A stretch of 64,000 nucleotides of DNA from Paraburkholderia hiiakae (lineage in GTDB: Bacteria > Pseudomonadota > Gammaproteobacteria > Burkholderiales > Burkholderiaceae): NCBI RefSeq assembly GCF_904848665.1, contig NZ_CAJHCQ010000003.1:372001-436000 (forward strand). The letters run 5' to 3'. Positions 41,598-51,983 of the stretch are shown piece by piece (the stretch's first letter is position 1; each line of letters starts with the position of its first letter). Under the pieces are notes generated by a model. It saw nothing but the letters and a program-made list of their open reading frames with translations. It did not search any database and was not told the origin of the DNA. Both the position numbers and the translations under genes were made by a program.

Positions 41598-44207
41598 ATG
41601 GATCAATTCGCCAAAGAGACTCTGCCAATCTCCCTCGAGGAGGAAATGCGCCGCTCGTATCTCGATTACGCGATGAGCGTAATCGTCGGGCGGGCACTTC
41701 CGGATGTTCGTGACGGCCTCAAGCCCGTCCATCGGCGCGTGCTCTATGCGATGCACGAACTGAATAACGACTGGAACCGCGCTTACAAGAAGTCGGCGCG
41801 TATCGTCGGCGACGTCATCGGTAAGTACCACCCCCACGGCGATACGGCCGTCTACGACACGATCGTGCGGATGGCGCAGAGCTTCTCCCTGCGCTACATG
41901 CTGGTCGACGGCCAGGGCAACTTCGGCTCGATCGACGGCGACAACGCCGCCGCCATGCGATACACCGAAATCCGCATGGCGAAGATCGGCCACGAACTGC
42001 TGGCCGACATCGACAAGGAAACGGTCGACTTCGGGCCGAACTACGACGGCAGCGAAAGCGAGCCGCAGATCCTGCCCGCGCGCATTCCGAACCTGCTTAT
42101 CAACGGGTCGTCGGGTATCGCGGTCGGCATGGCCACGAACATTCCGCCGCACAATCTCAACGAAGTTGTCGACGCTTGCCAGCACCTGCTGAAGACTCCG
42201 CAGGCAACGATCGACGAGCTGATCGAGATCATTCCCGCGCCCGATTTCCCGACCGCCGGCATTATTTATGGCGTCGCCGGCGTGCGTGACGGCTATCGCA
42301 CCGGCCGCGGCCGCGTGGTGATGCGCGCGACTACGCATTTCGAGGAAATCGATCGCGGTCAACGCATGGCGATCATCGTCGACGAGTTGCCGTATCAGGT
42401 GAACAAGCGTTCGCTACTCGAACGCATTGCCGAGCTTGTCAACGAGAAGAAGCTCGAAGGTATTTCCGATATTCGCGACGAATCGGACAAGAGCGGCATG
42501 CGTGTCGTGATCGAACTCAAGCGCGGTGAAGTGCCCGAGGTCATCCTCAACAATCTTTACAAGGCGACGCAGCTGCAGGACACGTTCGGCATGAACATGG
42601 TCGCGCTGGTGGACAACCAGCCGAAGCTGCTGAACCTGAAGGAAATGCTCGAGCATTTCCTCTCGCATCGCCGCGAAGTGCTCACGCGCCGCACGGTGTA
42701 CGAACTGCGCAAGGCGCGCGAACGCGGCCACGTACTCGAAGGTCTCGCCGTTGCGCTCGCGAACATCGACGATTTCATCGAGCTCATCAAGGCCGCACCC
42801 ACGCCGCCCATCGCGAAGCAGGAGTTGATGAACCGCTCGTGGGATTCGTCGCTTGTGCGTGAGATGCTCGCGCGCGCGGAGCAGGAGAACGCGGCGGCGG
42901 GCGGGCGCGAAGCCTACCGTCCGGAAGGGTTGAACCCGCAATATGGTATGCAGGCCGACGGCCTCTACCGTCTGTCCGACACGCAGGCGCAGGAAATCCT
43001 GCAAATGCGCCTTCAGCGCCTGACTGGCCTGGAGCAGGACAAGATCATCGGCGAGTACCGCGAAGTCATGGCGCAGATCGCCGACCTGCTCGACATCCTT
43101 GCGCGCCCCGAGCGCGTAACGACCATGATCTCCGACGAACTCACCTCGATCAAGAGCGAATTCGGCGATGGCCGCCGCTCGAAGATCGAGATGAATGCCA
43201 CGGAGCTCAACACCGAGGACCTGATCACGCCGCAGGATATGGTCGTGACCATGTCGCACGCCGGTTACGTGAAATCGCAGCCGTTGTCGGAATATCGGGC
43301 CCAGAAGCGCGGAGGTCGCGGCAAGCAGGCGACCTCGATGAAGGACGACGACTGGATCGACACACTCTTTATCGCCAACACGCACGACCACATTCTGTGC
43401 TTCTCGAATCGCGGCCGCGTGTACTGGGTGAAGGTGTATGAAGTGCCGCAGGGCTCGCGCAACTCGCGCGGCCGTCCGATCGTCAACATGTTCCCGTTGC
43501 AGGACGGCGAAAAGATCACGGTCGTGCTGCCGGTCAAGGAATTCTCGGCCGACAAGTTCGTTTTCATGGCCACTGCGCTGGGCACGGTCAAGAAGACGCC
43601 GCTCGAAGCCTTTAGCCGCCCGCTGCGCAAGGGTATTATTGCGGTCGGCCTCGATGACGGCGACTACCTGATCGGCGCTGCCATCACCGACGGCGAACAC
43701 GACGTGATGCTGTTCTCCGACGCCGGCAAGGCTGTGCGCTTCGACGAGAACGACGTGCGGCCGATGGGCCGCGAAGCGCGCGGCGTGCGCGGCATGCAGC
43801 TCGAAGACAATCAGCAGGTCATCGCGCTCCTCGTAGCAGGCGACGAGCAGCAGTCGGTGCTCACCGCGACCGAGAACGGTTATGGCAAGCGCACACCGAT
43901 CTCGGAGTACACGCGTCATGGCCGCGGCACGAAGGGCATGATCGCGATCCAGACTTCGGAGCGCAACGGCAAGGTGGTTGCGGCCACACTCGTCGACTCG
44001 GAAGCGCAGATCATGTTGATCACCACCACGGGCGTTTTGATTCGCACCCGCGTGTCGGAAATTCGCGAAATGGGCCGTGCAACGCAAGGTGTTACACTCA
44101 TCAGCCTTGACGAAGGGACGAAGCTCTCCGGACTGCAGCAGGTCGCCGAAGCGGACGCAGAGGCGGACGCCGAAGGTGAGGGCGAACCGGGCGAAGGCGA
44201 AGAGTGA
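41598..44207 (+). CDS. gyrA: DNA gyrase subunit A
   Basis: An 869-residue type-II topoisomerase subunit that breaks and rejoins DNA during negative supercoiling. The catalytic Tyr is Y122 ([10 protein letters not shown]). The quinolone-determining region reads [13 protein letters not shown], with Thr at position 83 and Asp87 intact. The C-terminal pinwheel contains the GyrA box-like [12 protein letters not shown] and several RG(V/I)-type blades, ending in a Glu-rich tail. The start at 41598 ([10 protein letters not shown]) matches the beta-proteobacterial N-terminus. Confidence 0.97.
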   Translation: MDQFAKETLPISLEEEMRRSYLDYAMSVIVGRALPDVRDGLKPVHRRVLYAMHELNNDWNRAYKKSARIVGDVIGKYHPHGDTAVYDTIVRMAQSFSLRYMLVDGQGNFGSIDGDNAAAMRYTEIRMAKIGHELLADIDKETVDFGPNYDGSESEPQILPARIPNLLINGSSGIAVGMATNIPPHNLNEVVDACQHLLKTPQATIDELIEIIPAPDFPTAGIIYGVAGVRDGYRTGRGRVVMRATTHFEEIDRGQRMAIIVDELPYQVNKRSLLERIAELVNEKKLEGISDIRDESDKSGMRVVIELKRGEVPEVILNNLYKATQLQDTFGMNMVALVDNQPKLLNLKEMLEHFLSHRREVLTRRTVYELRKARERGHVLEGLAVALANIDDFIELIKAAPTPPIAKQELMNRSWDSSLVREMLARAEQENAAAGGREAYRPEGLNPQYGMQADGLYRLSDTQAQEILQMRLQRLTGLEQDKIIGEYREVMAQIADLLDILARPERVTTMISDELTSIKSEFGDGRRSKIEMNATELNTEDLITPQDMVVTMSHAGYVKSQPLSEYRAQKRGGRGKQATSMKDDDWIDTLFIANTHDHILCFSNRGRVYWVKVYEVPQGSRNSRGRPIVNMFPLQDGEKITVVLPVKEFSADKFVFMATALGTVKKTPLEAFSRPLRKGIIAVGLDDGDYLIGAAITDGEHDVMLFSDAGKAVRFDENDVRPMGREARGVRGMQLEDNQQVIALLVAGDEQQSVLTATENGYGKRTPISEYTRHGRGTKGMIAIQTSERNGKVVAATLVDSEAQIMLITTTGVLIRTRVSEIREMGRATQGVTLISLDEGTKLSGLQQVAEADAEADAEGEGEPGEGEE

Positions 44208-44390
44208 TGCGTCATCTGGGCCCGCAGAAGTGTGTTCAATCGATGCGCTTACGCGGGCTTTAAGGTGGGTTTCAGCGAACCTTGTTAGTGTCAGCTAAAT
44301 GAATGGTATGCCGGGCGGAGCGGCCTGCGGGCGAACAGCGCCCCGCGGTCCGCGCGGCAGTGCAAATCGATTAATTTCTCAAAGGGAGTA

Positions 44391-44999
44391 ATGATGCAAA
44401 AACGATTCAAGCAGGTGATGTTGCTGGCCGCTCTCGTGCCGACGTTTGCCATGGCTCAGGCGCTCCAGAACCAGGCGCCCGCCCAGGCACCGGCAGCGGC
44501 CGCAGCACCCGTCGATCCGGCCAAGCAAGCCGCGATCAAGGACCTGCTCGACGCGATCGACGCACAGAAGCTCGTCGGCGCAATCGGCAACAGCGCCCAG
44601 ATGCAAGCCAAGCAGCTCGTCCCGGCAATCCTGTCGGACGCGCTCTCGGAAAACAAGACGATGACGGACAAGCAGAAGCAAGCTGCCGTCCCGTCGCTGC
44701 AGAAGAACGCCGTGCCGAAGCTGGTTGACTCGGCAGGCCAGGTCTTCGCGACCGACTCGTTCAAGCAAGACGCCATGGAAGCTCAGTACGAAGCGTATGC
44801 GAAGTACTACAGCACCCAGGAAATCAAGGACCTGACCACGTTCTACCGCAGCCCGACCGGCCGCAAGTTCATTCAGGTCCAAGACCAGGTTGGCCGCGAC
44901 GTCGTGAACAGCCTGATGCAGAAGTACATGCCGCAGTCGATCAAGGCAACGCGCGACCAGGCCGACAAGGAAGTCGCTTCGGTCAAGGCTGGCAAGTAA
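44391..44999 (+). CDS. DUF2059-type exported protein
   Basis: A 202-residue protein with a Sec signal (MMQKRFKQVMLLAALVPTFA, cleavage after AMA) and a Gln/Ala/Pro spacer. A helical domain follows with IKDLLDAIDAQKLVGAIGN and the conserved YEAYAKYYSTQEIKDLTTFYRSPTGRKFI, the DUF2059 signature. AAAGGGAG lies just upstream of a tandem ATG; I use the first. Function is unknown; a periplasmic location is likely. It sits between gyrA and serC with independent spacing. Confidence 0.85.
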   Translation: MMQKRFKQVMLLAALVPTFAMAQALQNQAPAQAPAAAAAPVDPAKQAAIKDLLDAIDAQKLVGAIGNSAQMQAKQLVPAILSDALSENKTMTDKQKQAAVPSLQKNAVPKLVDSAGQVFATDSFKQDAMEAQYEAYAKYYSTQEIKDLTTFYRSPTGRKFIQVQDQVGRDVVNSLMQKYMPQSIKATRDQADKEVASVKAGK

Positions 45000-45115
45000 G
45001 CCTGACAAACGCACCGCTGGTCCGCTGTCATGATGCAAGGGAGCGGGGCCGGATTGGCTGCGTAGGCTGGGAAGCCACCGCCGCGCCACGCGTGGCGGGT
45101 TCCCGGCGACAATGC

Positions 45116-45121
45116 GATAAT
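45116..45121 (+). promoter_or_regulatory. possible -10 of serC
   Basis: TGCGATAAT (TG-N-GATAAT) resembles an extended -10 about 98 nt before the serC start. No -35 is clear. Confidence 0.4.
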
Positions 45122-45218
45122 GGTCGTTTGCGCGATGAGCGCAAGCGGCCATTTTCTTTTTCTGGCGTGTTTTCCGGTGGTTTTTGCCACAACGCCTGCC
45201 TCGGGGATCTTTTTTACG

Positions 45219-46301
45219 ATGCGCGTCTACAACTTCTCAGCCGGACCGGCAGCGTTGCCAGAAGAAGTCCTGCGTCAGGCCGCCGACGAAATGCTCGACT
45301 GGCACGGCAGCGGCATGGGCGTGATGGAGATGAGCCATCGCGGCCCGGAATTCATGCAGATTCATGCAGAGGCGCTGCTCGATCTGCGCGAGCTGATGCG
45401 GGTGCCCGCAAGTCACCAGATTCTGTTTCTGCAGGGCGGCGGCATCGGCGAGAACGCGATCGTGCCGCTGAATCTGTTCGGCTCGAAGCCGAGCGCCGAC
45501 TTTGTCATCACCGGCTCGTGGTCGCAGAAGTCGCAGAAGGAGGCGCTCAAGTACGGCGAGGCGCATATCGCCGCGACGGGTCGCACCGAGGCCGGCTTCA
45601 CGCATTCGCCGCCGAAGAGCGAGTGGAAGCTCTCCGACGATCCCGCCTACGTGCACCTGTGCACGAACGAGACGATCGACGGCGTCGAAACCTTCGAGAT
45701 TCCCGACCTCGGCGACATTCCGCTCGTGGCCGACGCCTCGTCGCACATCCTGTCGCGCCCGATGGACATCGCCAAGTACGGCGTGCTCTACGGTGGCGCG
45801 CAGAAGAACATCGGCATGGCGGGCGTGACGGTCGTGATCGTGCGTGAGGACCTGCTCGATCGCTCGATGCCAATTTGCCCGTCGGCATTCGAATGGAAAA
45901 CCGTGGCCGCGAACAACTCGATGTTCAACACGCCGCCGACCTACGCGATCTATATCGCGGGGCTCGTGTTCAAGTGGCTCAAGCGCCAGGGCGGTCTCGA
46001 AGTCATCGAGGCGCGCAATGTGGAAAAAGCGAAGCTGCTCTATGACACGATCGACGCAAGCAGCTTCTACAACAACAAGGTGGAGCGCCGCGCGCGCTCG
46101 CGGATGAACGTGCCGTTCTTCCTCGCCGACGAAACACGTAACGCAGATTTCCTCGCCGGCGCCAAAGAGCGCGGGCTGTTGCAGCTGAAGGGCCACAAGT
46201 CCGTCGGCGGCATGCGGGCATCGATTTACAACGCGGTGCCGCTCGAGGCAGTGAAAGCGCTGGTCGAGTACATGAAGGAATTCGAGGCGAAGCACGCGTA
46301 A
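45219..46301 (+). CDS. serC: phosphoserine aminotransferase
   Basis: A 360-residue PLP enzyme of serine (and pyridoxal) biosynthesis, converting 3-phosphohydroxypyruvate and glutamate to phosphoserine. It begins [21 protein letters not shown] Lys196 lies in [16 protein letters not shown], with [10 protein letters not shown] upstream supplying the cofactor Asp. The C-terminus has [19 protein letters not shown]. The start at 45219 fits the family; an upstream extension is possible but looks like a random hydrophobic reading. It heads a run of same-strand genes with short gaps through pheA. Confidence 0.96.
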   Translation: MRVYNFSAGPAALPEEVLRQAADEMLDWHGSGMGVMEMSHRGPEFMQIHAEALLDLRELMRVPASHQILFLQGGGIGENAIVPLNLFGSKPSADFVITGSWSQKSQKEALKYGEAHIAATGRTEAGFTHSPPKSEWKLSDDPAYVHLCTNETIDGVETFEIPDLGDIPLVADASSHILSRPMDIAKYGVLYGGAQKNIGMAGVTVVIVREDLLDRSMPICPSAFEWKTVAANNSMFNTPPTYAIYIAGLVFKWLKRQGGLEVIEARNVEKAKLLYDTIDASSFYNNKVERRARSRMNVPFFLADETRNADFLAGAKERGLLQLKGHKSVGGMRASIYNAVPLEAVKALVEYMKEFEAKHA

Positions 46302-46364
46302 GCGCCCCTCGCTCATCGAGCGAAGCGGCGCCGCGCGCATCCTTTCAGATTGCCGGTTTCACGC

Positions 46365-47450
46365 ATGGACGACGAACTCAATTCCCAACTCAAGCCGCTG
46401 CGCGAACGCATCGATGCGATCGACGCACAACTCATCGCGCTTCTGAACCAGCGCGCCTCGGTCGCGCTCGAAGTGGGCGAAGTCAAGAAGCATTTCAATG
46501 CGCCGGTGTTTCGCCCGGAGCGCGAGCTTCAGGTGATCGAGCGCCTGCAGAACATGAGCGACGGCCCGCTCGGCAACGATCACATCAGCGCGATCTGGCG
46601 CGAGATCATGGCCGCGAGCCGTTCGCTCGAAAAGACGATTTCGGCCGCGTTCCTCGGCCCGGTCGGCACCTATAGCGAACAGGCGATGTACCAGTACTTC
46701 GGTCAGTCGATCGAAGGCCTGCCGTGCCCGTCGATCGACGAGGTGTTCCGCTCGGTCGAGGCGGGCGCCGCCGAGTTCGGCGTCGTGCCGGTCGAGAACT
46801 CGACCGAGGGCGCCGTTTCGCGCACGCTCGACCTGTTCCTCGAAACGCAGCTCGTCATTGGCGGCGAAATCGCGTTGCCGATCCAGCACAATCTGATGAC
46901 GCTAAGCGGCAACCTGAACGGTGTGAAGCGTGTGTGCGCGCACCCGCAGGCGCTCGCGCAGTGCCAGCACTGGCTGACCGCAAACGCGCCGCAACTCGAG
47001 CGTCAGCCCGTGTCGAGCAATGCCGAGGCCGCGCGCCTCGCCGCTGCCGACCCCACGGTTGCGGCGATTGCCGGCGATCGCGCGGCGACGCACTACGGTC
47101 TCCTGATCGCAAACGCGCTGATCCAGGACGACCCGCACAACCGCACGCGCTTCGTGATGATCGGCAAGCAGCCGGCGGGCGCGACGGGCCGCGACCAGAC
47201 CTCGATGATCGTTTCGGTGAAGAACGAGCCGGGCGCGGTGTACAAGCTGCTCGAACCGCTCGCGCGCCACAGCGTGTCGATGACGCGTTTCGAGTCGCGG
47301 CCGGCGCGCCTTGGCAGCACGTGGGAGTACTACTTCTACATCGACTTCGAAGGTCATCGCGACGAGCCCGCCGTGGCCGCGGCGCTCGACGAACTCAGCA
47401 AGAAAGCCGCGTATCTGAAGATCCTCGGCTCGTATCCGCGCGCGCGCTAA
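46365..47450 (+). CDS. pheA: bifunctional chorismate mutase / prephenate dehydratase
   Basis: A 361-residue P-protein. Residues 1-90 are an AroQ chorismate mutase (LRERIDAIDAQLIALLNQRA, EVKKHFNAPVFRPERE). Residues 95-275 are prephenate dehydratase (AAFLGPVGTYSEQA, GVVPVENSTEGAVSRTLDLF, RTRFVMIG). The last 80 residues are an ACT regulatory domain with the Phe-binding ESRP motif (MTRFESRPARLGSTWEYYFY). It makes phenylpyruvate from chorismate and is likely feedback-inhibited by phenylalanine. Confidence 0.96.
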   Translation: MDDELNSQLKPLRERIDAIDAQLIALLNQRASVALEVGEVKKHFNAPVFRPERELQVIERLQNMSDGPLGNDHISAIWREIMAASRSLEKTISAAFLGPVGTYSEQAMYQYFGQSIEGLPCPSIDEVFRSVEAGAAEFGVVPVENSTEGAVSRTLDLFLETQLVIGGEIALPIQHNLMTLSGNLNGVKRVCAHPQALAQCQHWLTANAPQLERQPVSSNAEAARLAAADPTVAAIAGDRAATHYGLLIANALIQDDPHNRTRFVMIGKQPAGATGRDQTSMIVSVKNEPGAVYKLLEPLARHSVSMTRFESRPARLGSTWEYYFYIDFEGHRDEPAVAAALDELSKKAAYLKILGSYPRAR

Positions 47451-47580
47451 AGCGCGGAAGGAGCGGGCGGCCCGCCGCCACCGCCGTCCGCCGGGAGGAT
47501 GCCAGGCGGCGCGCCGTTCCCGATCCGGCCGTCCGGAACTGACCGTTGTACGCCCGGCGCCTTGAGCCTTGGAGAGACGC

Positions 47581-48702
47581 ATGACCACGCAATTCGGCCC
47601 CTCGTATGTGCGCGCAATCGCGCCTTACGTTGCCGGCAAACCGATTTCCGAAGTCGCCCGCGAGTTCGGGCTCGACGAAGCACGAATCGTGAAGCTCGCG
47701 TCGAACGAGAATCCGCTCGGCATGCCCGAGTCGGCGCAGCGCGCGGTCGTGCGGGCGGCAAGCGAACTGGGCCGTTATCCCGATTCGAACGCGTTCGAGT
47801 TGAAGGCCGCGCTCGCCGCGCGCTACGACGTACCGCCCGAGTGGATCACGCTCGGCAACGGCAGCAACGACATTCTCGAAATGGCCGCGCATGCGTTCGT
47901 CGAGCGCGGTCAGTCGATCGTCTATTCGCAGTACTCGTTCGCGGTCTACGCGCTCGCGACTCAGGGCCTCGGCGCGCGCCATATCGTGACGCCCGCCGTG
48001 CGCTACGGGCACGATCTCGACGCAATGCTGGCGGCTATCGGTGAAGACACGCGTCTCGTATTCGTGGCGAACCCGAACAACCCGACTGGCACGTTCGTCG
48101 AAGGCGCGAAGCTCGAGACGTTCATCGCGAAGGTGCCCGCGCACGTTGTGGTGGTGCTCGACGAGGCGTACACGGAATACCTCGCGACCGAGAAGCGCTA
48201 TGACTCGATCGCGTGGGTGCGCCGCTATCCGAACCTGCTCGTTTCGCGCACGTTCTCGAAGGCCTACGGACTCGCCGGCCTGCGCATCGGTTTTGCGATT
48301 GCGCAGCCAGAACTGACCGATCTGCTCAACCGTCTGCGCCAGCCGTTCAACGTCAACACGCTCGCGCAGGCGGCCGCGATCGCCGCGCTCGGCGACACAC
48401 CGTTCCTCGAGCGCAGCGCGGCGCTCAACGCCGAAGGCTATCGCACGCTCACCGCGGCGTTCGAGCGGCTCGGCCTCGAATATGTGCCATCGGACGGCAA
48501 TTTCGTGCTGGTGCGCGTGGCGAAGGACACAGCGGACGATGGCGCCGGCGAGCGCGTGAACCTCGCGCTGCTCAAGCAAGCCGTGATCGTGCGGCCGGTG
48601 GGCAACTACGGTCTGCCGCAGTGGTTGCGTGTGACGATCGGCTTGCCCGAGGAGAACGCGGCATTCGTCGCGGCCCTCGAGCGAGCGCTTGGCGCGCCTT
48701 GA
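47581..48702 (+). CDS. hisC: histidinol-phosphate / aromatic aminotransferase
   Basis: A 373-residue fold-type I PLP enzyme. Motifs are LASNENPLGMPESA, LGNGSNDILEMAAHAF, VFVANPNNPTGTF, VVLDEAYTEYL and PLP Lys227 in SRTFSKAYGLAGLRIGF. Its placement between pheA and tyrA argues that it transaminates prephenate, phenylpyruvate or hydroxyphenylpyruvate in addition to, or instead of, imidazole acetol-phosphate. It may be a second hisC paralogue in the genome. GGAGAG precedes the start. Confidence 0.92.
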   Translation: MTTQFGPSYVRAIAPYVAGKPISEVAREFGLDEARIVKLASNENPLGMPESAQRAVVRAASELGRYPDSNAFELKAALAARYDVPPEWITLGNGSNDILEMAAHAFVERGQSIVYSQYSFAVYALATQGLGARHIVTPAVRYGHDLDAMLAAIGEDTRLVFVANPNNPTGTFVEGAKLETFIAKVPAHVVVVLDEAYTEYLATEKRYDSIAWVRRYPNLLVSRTFSKAYGLAGLRIGFAIAQPELTDLLNRLRQPFNVNTLAQAAAIAALGDTPFLERSAALNAEGYRTLTAAFERLGLEYVPSDGNFVLVRVAKDTADDGAGERVNLALLKQAVIVRPVGNYGLPQWLRVTIGLPEENAAFVAALERALGAP

Positions 48703-48733
48703 GCGCGCAACCTTTACTTTTTTCGGTGGCGTC

Positions 48734-49678
48734 GTGAGTGCGTTTTCGTTTAACAAACTGGTGATTTTCGGCGTGGGCCTGATCGGCGGGTCGCTGGCGC
48801 GTGCGTTGCGCGAGCGCGGTTCGTCTGGACGAGAAGGCGCGCAGGTGATCGGCGTGGGCCGTCACGCGCGCTCGGTGTCGCGCGCGCTCGAACTCGGTGT
48901 AATCGACGCCGCCGCGACGCTCGACGACGAAGCGGCGCTCGCCGCCGCGCTCGATGGCGCCGATATCGTGTTGATCGCCGCACCCGTTGCGCAAACCCAG
49001 GCGCTGCTCGAGCGCATCGCGCCGCACCTCGGCAGCGAGACCATCGTCACCGACGCCGGCAGTACCAAAAGCGATGTGATCGCGGCGGCCCGTGCGGCGC
49101 TCGGCGCGCGCGTTGCGCAGTTCGTGCCGGGGCACCCGATCGCCGGGCGCGAGTCGAGTGGCGTCGACGCCGCGTTGCCCGATCTGTATGTGGGCCGCAA
49201 CGTCGTGCTGTGCCCGCTCGAGGAAAACGCGCCGGCATCGGTCGAGCGCATTGCCGCGATGTGGCGCGCCACGGGCGCGGTGATCGGCGAGATGCCGGCT
49301 GCGCAGCACGACCGCGTATTCGCCTCGGTGAGCCATCTGCCGCACGTGTTGTCGTTTGCGCTCGTCGACCAGATTCTCGCTTCGCCCGACGCTCAGCTGA
49401 AGTTTTCGTTCGCGGCGGGCGGCTTTCGCGACTTCACGCGCATTGCCGCGTCGAGCCCCGAAATGTGGCGCGACGTGTGTCTCGCGAACCGCGCCGCGCT
49501 GCTTGCCGAACTCGACGGCTACACTGAAGTGCTGACCAGGCTGCGCGCGGCTATCGACGCCGGCGACGGCGTAGCGCTCGAAACGGTGTTCGCGCGTTCG
49601 CGCGCGGCGCGCGAGGCGTGGCAGGAGCGCGGAGGCAAGGGCGCGGCGGCGGCCATCGAAACAGCGCCAGGCAAATAA
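48734..49678 (+). CDS. tyrA: prephenate dehydrogenase
   Basis: A 314-residue NAD(P)-dependent enzyme converting prephenate to 4-hydroxyphenylpyruvate. The N-terminal Rossmann motif is LVIFGVGLIGGSLARAL. Catalytic features are DAGSTKSDV, GHPIAGRESSGVDAA and SHLPHVLSFALV. I use the GTG at 48734, 31 nt after hisC, with GGTGG upstream and the usual N-terminus. A longer reading would overlap hisC. There is no chorismate mutase domain, so the mutase of PheA or another supplies prephenate. Confidence 0.93.
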   Translation: MSAFSFNKLVIFGVGLIGGSLARALRERGSSGREGAQVIGVGRHARSVSRALELGVIDAAATLDDEAALAAALDGADIVLIAAPVAQTQALLERIAPHLGSETIVTDAGSTKSDVIAAARAALGARVAQFVPGHPIAGRESSGVDAALPDLYVGRNVVLCPLEENAPASVERIAAMWRATGAVIGEMPAAQHDRVFASVSHLPHVLSFALVDQILASPDAQLKFSFAAGGFRDFTRIAASSPEMWRDVCLANRAALLAELDGYTEVLTRLRAAIDAGDGVALETVFARSRAAREAWQERGGKGAAAAIETAPGK

Positions 49679-49741
49679 GCCAGGCAGGACTAAGCCCGAC
49701 GGCGCGAGCGCCGCAACCCAAGGCATTCTCAGGACACGCTC

Positions 49742-51046
49742 ATGGAACACCTCGATCTCGGACCGTTCACCCGTGCGTCCGGCACGATCCGTCTGCCCGG
49801 CTCGAAGAGCATCTCGAACCGCGTGCTGCTGCTCGCGGCGCTGGCCGAAGGCGAAACGACGATCACAAACCTGCTCGACTCCGACGACACGCGCGTGATG
49901 CTCGACGCGCTGGAAAAGCTCGGCGTGAAGCTCAAGCGCGAAGACGACACCTGCGTCGTGCAGGGCACGCGCGGCGCGTTCCAGGCGGTGCGCGCGGATC
50001 TCTTTCTCGGCAACGCGGGCACGGCGGTGCGTCCGCTCACGGCTGCGCTCGCGGTGAACGGCGGCGACTACCGCATTCACGGCGTGCCGCGCATGCACGA
50101 GCGGCCCATCGGCGACCTCGTGGACGGCCTGCGCCAGATCGGCGCGAAGATCGATTACGAAGAGAACGAAGGCTTTCCGCCGCTGCGCATCCGCCCGGCG
50201 CCGATTTCGGTCGAGGCGCCCATCCGCGTGCGCGGCGACGTGTCGAGCCAGTTCCTCACCGCGCTTCTCATGACGCTGCCGCTCGTGCGCGCCAAGGATG
50301 GCGTGACGATCGTCGAGGTGGACGGCGAGCTGATCTCCAAGCCCTACATCGAAATCACGATCAAGCTGATGGAGCGCTTCGGCGTAAAGGTCGAGCGTCA
50401 CGGCTGGCATCGCTTCGAGATTCCCGCGGGCGTGCGCTACCAGTCGCCTGGCAAGATCATGGTGGAGGGCGACGCGTCTTCGGCGTCGTACTTCCTGGCT
50501 GCGGGCGCGATTGGCGGCGGCCCGCTGCGCGTGGAAGGCGTGGGGCGCTCGAGCATCCAGGGTGATGTCGCGTTCGCGGCGGCGCTCATGCGCATGGGCG
50601 CGAACGTCACGGTCGCCGACGACTGGATCGAAGTGCGCGGAATCGGCAACGATCACGGCAAGCTCGACCCCATCGACATGGACTTCAACCTGATCCCGGA
50701 CGCGGCCATGACGATCGCCGTGGCGGCGCTGTTCGCCGACGGCGCCACCACGCTGCGCAACATCGCGAGCTGGCGCGTGAAGGAAACCGACCGCATCGCC
50801 GCGATGGCGACGGAGCTGCGCAAGGTGGGCGCGGACGTGGAAGAGGGCCCGGACTATCTGATCGTGCGTCCGCCCGAGAAACTCACGCCGAACGCCGCGA
50901 TCGACACCTACGACGATCACCGTATGGCGATGTGCTTCTCGCTCGTGAGCCTCGGCGGCGTGCCGGTGCGCATCAACGACCCGAAGTGCGTCGGCAAGAC
51001 GTTCCCCGATTATTTCGAGCGCTTCCTGGCGCTCGCGCAACCTTGA
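49742..51046 (+). CDS. aroA: 3-phosphoshikimate 1-carboxyvinyltransferase (EPSP synthase)
   Basis: A 434-residue enzyme joining shikimate 3-phosphate and PEP. The phosphate-binding [22 protein letters not shown], the [16 protein letters not shown] (PEP site) and [21 protein letters not shown] motifs, plus [19 protein letters not shown] near the C-terminus, are all present. Sequence around the PEP site is the class-I (glyphosate-sensitive) type. It sits 63 nt after tyrA and 28 nt before cmk. Confidence 0.96.
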   Translation: MEHLDLGPFTRASGTIRLPGSKSISNRVLLLAALAEGETTITNLLDSDDTRVMLDALEKLGVKLKREDDTCVVQGTRGAFQAVRADLFLGNAGTAVRPLTAALAVNGGDYRIHGVPRMHERPIGDLVDGLRQIGAKIDYEENEGFPPLRIRPAPISVEAPIRVRGDVSSQFLTALLMTLPLVRAKDGVTIVEVDGELISKPYIEITIKLMERFGVKVERHGWHRFEIPAGVRYQSPGKIMVEGDASSASYFLAAGAIGGGPLRVEGVGRSSIQGDVAFAAALMRMGANVTVADDWIEVRGIGNDHGKLDPIDMDFNLIPDAAMTIAVAALFADGATTLRNIASWRVKETDRIAAMATELRKVGADVEEGPDYLIVRPPEKLTPNAAIDTYDDHRMAMCFSLVSLGGVPVRINDPKCVGKTFPDYFERFLALAQP

Positions 51047-51074
51047 TTCAAATGAAGCCGAGTACCTTTGCCGC

Positions 51075-51770
51075 ATGAAATCGACCCGTCCCTTTTATCC
51101 GACGCCCGTCATCACGATCGACGGCCCGACCGCTTCCGGCAAGGGCACGGTGGCCGCGCTGGTCGCCGCGCAACTCGGCTTTCACCTGCTCGACAGCGGC
51201 GCGCTATACCGGCTGGCCGCGCTCGCAAGCGTGCGCTATGCGATTGCTGCCGACGACGCCGGGAGCCTGGCGAAGCTGATCGACGATCTTCACATCACGT
51301 TCCGCGAGGGGCTTGCGCAACTCGACGGCGTTGACGTTTCGAACGAAATCCGCGCCGAGGAAGTGGGCAACCGCGCCTCGATGATCGCCGCGCATCCGGC
51401 CGTGCGCACGGCGCTCGTGGCGCGCCAGCGGGCGTTTCGCAAGCTTCCTGGGCTCGTGGCGGACGGCCGCGACATGGGCACCGTGATTTTCCCGGACGCC
51501 GTTCTGAAGGTGTTTTTGACGGCCAGCGTGGAGGCCCGTGCGGCCCGCCGGCATAAGCAATTGATCCAAAAAGGTTTTTCTGCTAATATGGAAGACTTGC
51601 TTCGGGATTTGCGTGAACGCGACGCGCGCGACAGTAACCGCGCGGCCGCGCCGCTCAAGCCCGCAGCGGATGCGCAGCTTCTCGATACCTCGGCGCTTTC
51701 CGTCGACCAGGCGGTCGAACAGGTGGTGCGGTGGTATGAGGAGTCGAGCCAACTGCGGCCCGTGCGGTAA
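51075..51770 (+). CDS. cmk: cytidylate kinase
   Basis: A 231-residue CMP/dCMP kinase. The P-loop is GPTASGKG (residues 17-24). CMP-binding features are [12 protein letters not shown] and [24 protein letters not shown], followed by the lid [11 protein letters not shown] and [19 protein letters not shown]. Just before rpsA, as in many proteobacteria. A strong promoter lies inside its 3' third. Confidence 0.96.
   Translation: MKSTRPFYPTPVITIDGPTASGKGTVAALVAAQLGFHLLDSGALYRLAALASVRYAIAADDAGSLAKLIDDLHITFREGLAQLDGVDVSNEIRAEEVGNRASMIAAHPAVRTALVARQRAFRKLPGLVADGRDMGTVIFPDAVLKVFLTASVEARAARRHKQLIQKGFSANMEDLLRDLRERDARDSNRAAAPLKPAADAQLLDTSALSVDQAVEQVVRWYEESSQLRPVR
51561..51589 (+). promoter_or_regulatory. 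sigma70 promoter inside cmk driving rpsA
   Basis: TTGATC (51561-51566), a 17-nt spacer ending TGC, and TAATAT (51584-51589): near-consensus with an extended -10. It is an AT-rich island in GC-rich coding sequence about 395 nt before the rpsA start. Transcription of rpsA from inside cmk is known in Escherichia coli. Confidence 0.75.
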
Positions 51771-51983
51771 TTTACGCTCGCGGCAAAACGCAGTAGTCAG
51801 GTAGCAGCAAGAAAGCAGTAGCAGTACGAGTTGGTGCCCTGGAAAGAAACAGGGCGTGTCTTAAACCCTTTAACCCCGTGTGGCTTTTGCATCTGTGCCG
51901 CGAACGTAAGCGCTCCGGCCTCAACGCCCGACCGGTCAAAACTGGCTGGCGGAGCAGCGAAAACCATGCAAATCCAGATTTTT

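Noticed and set aside
41827..41858. GyrA Thr83 as a quinolone-resistance mutation
   Set aside because: Thr at this position is, as far as I recall, the normal residue in this bacterial family, and Asp87 is intact; there is no sign of a recent mutation.
48572..51076. 834-codon minus-strand frame across hisC, tyrA and aroA
   Set aside because: It spans three genuine genes and their gaps, has no recognisable motif and no ribosome site.
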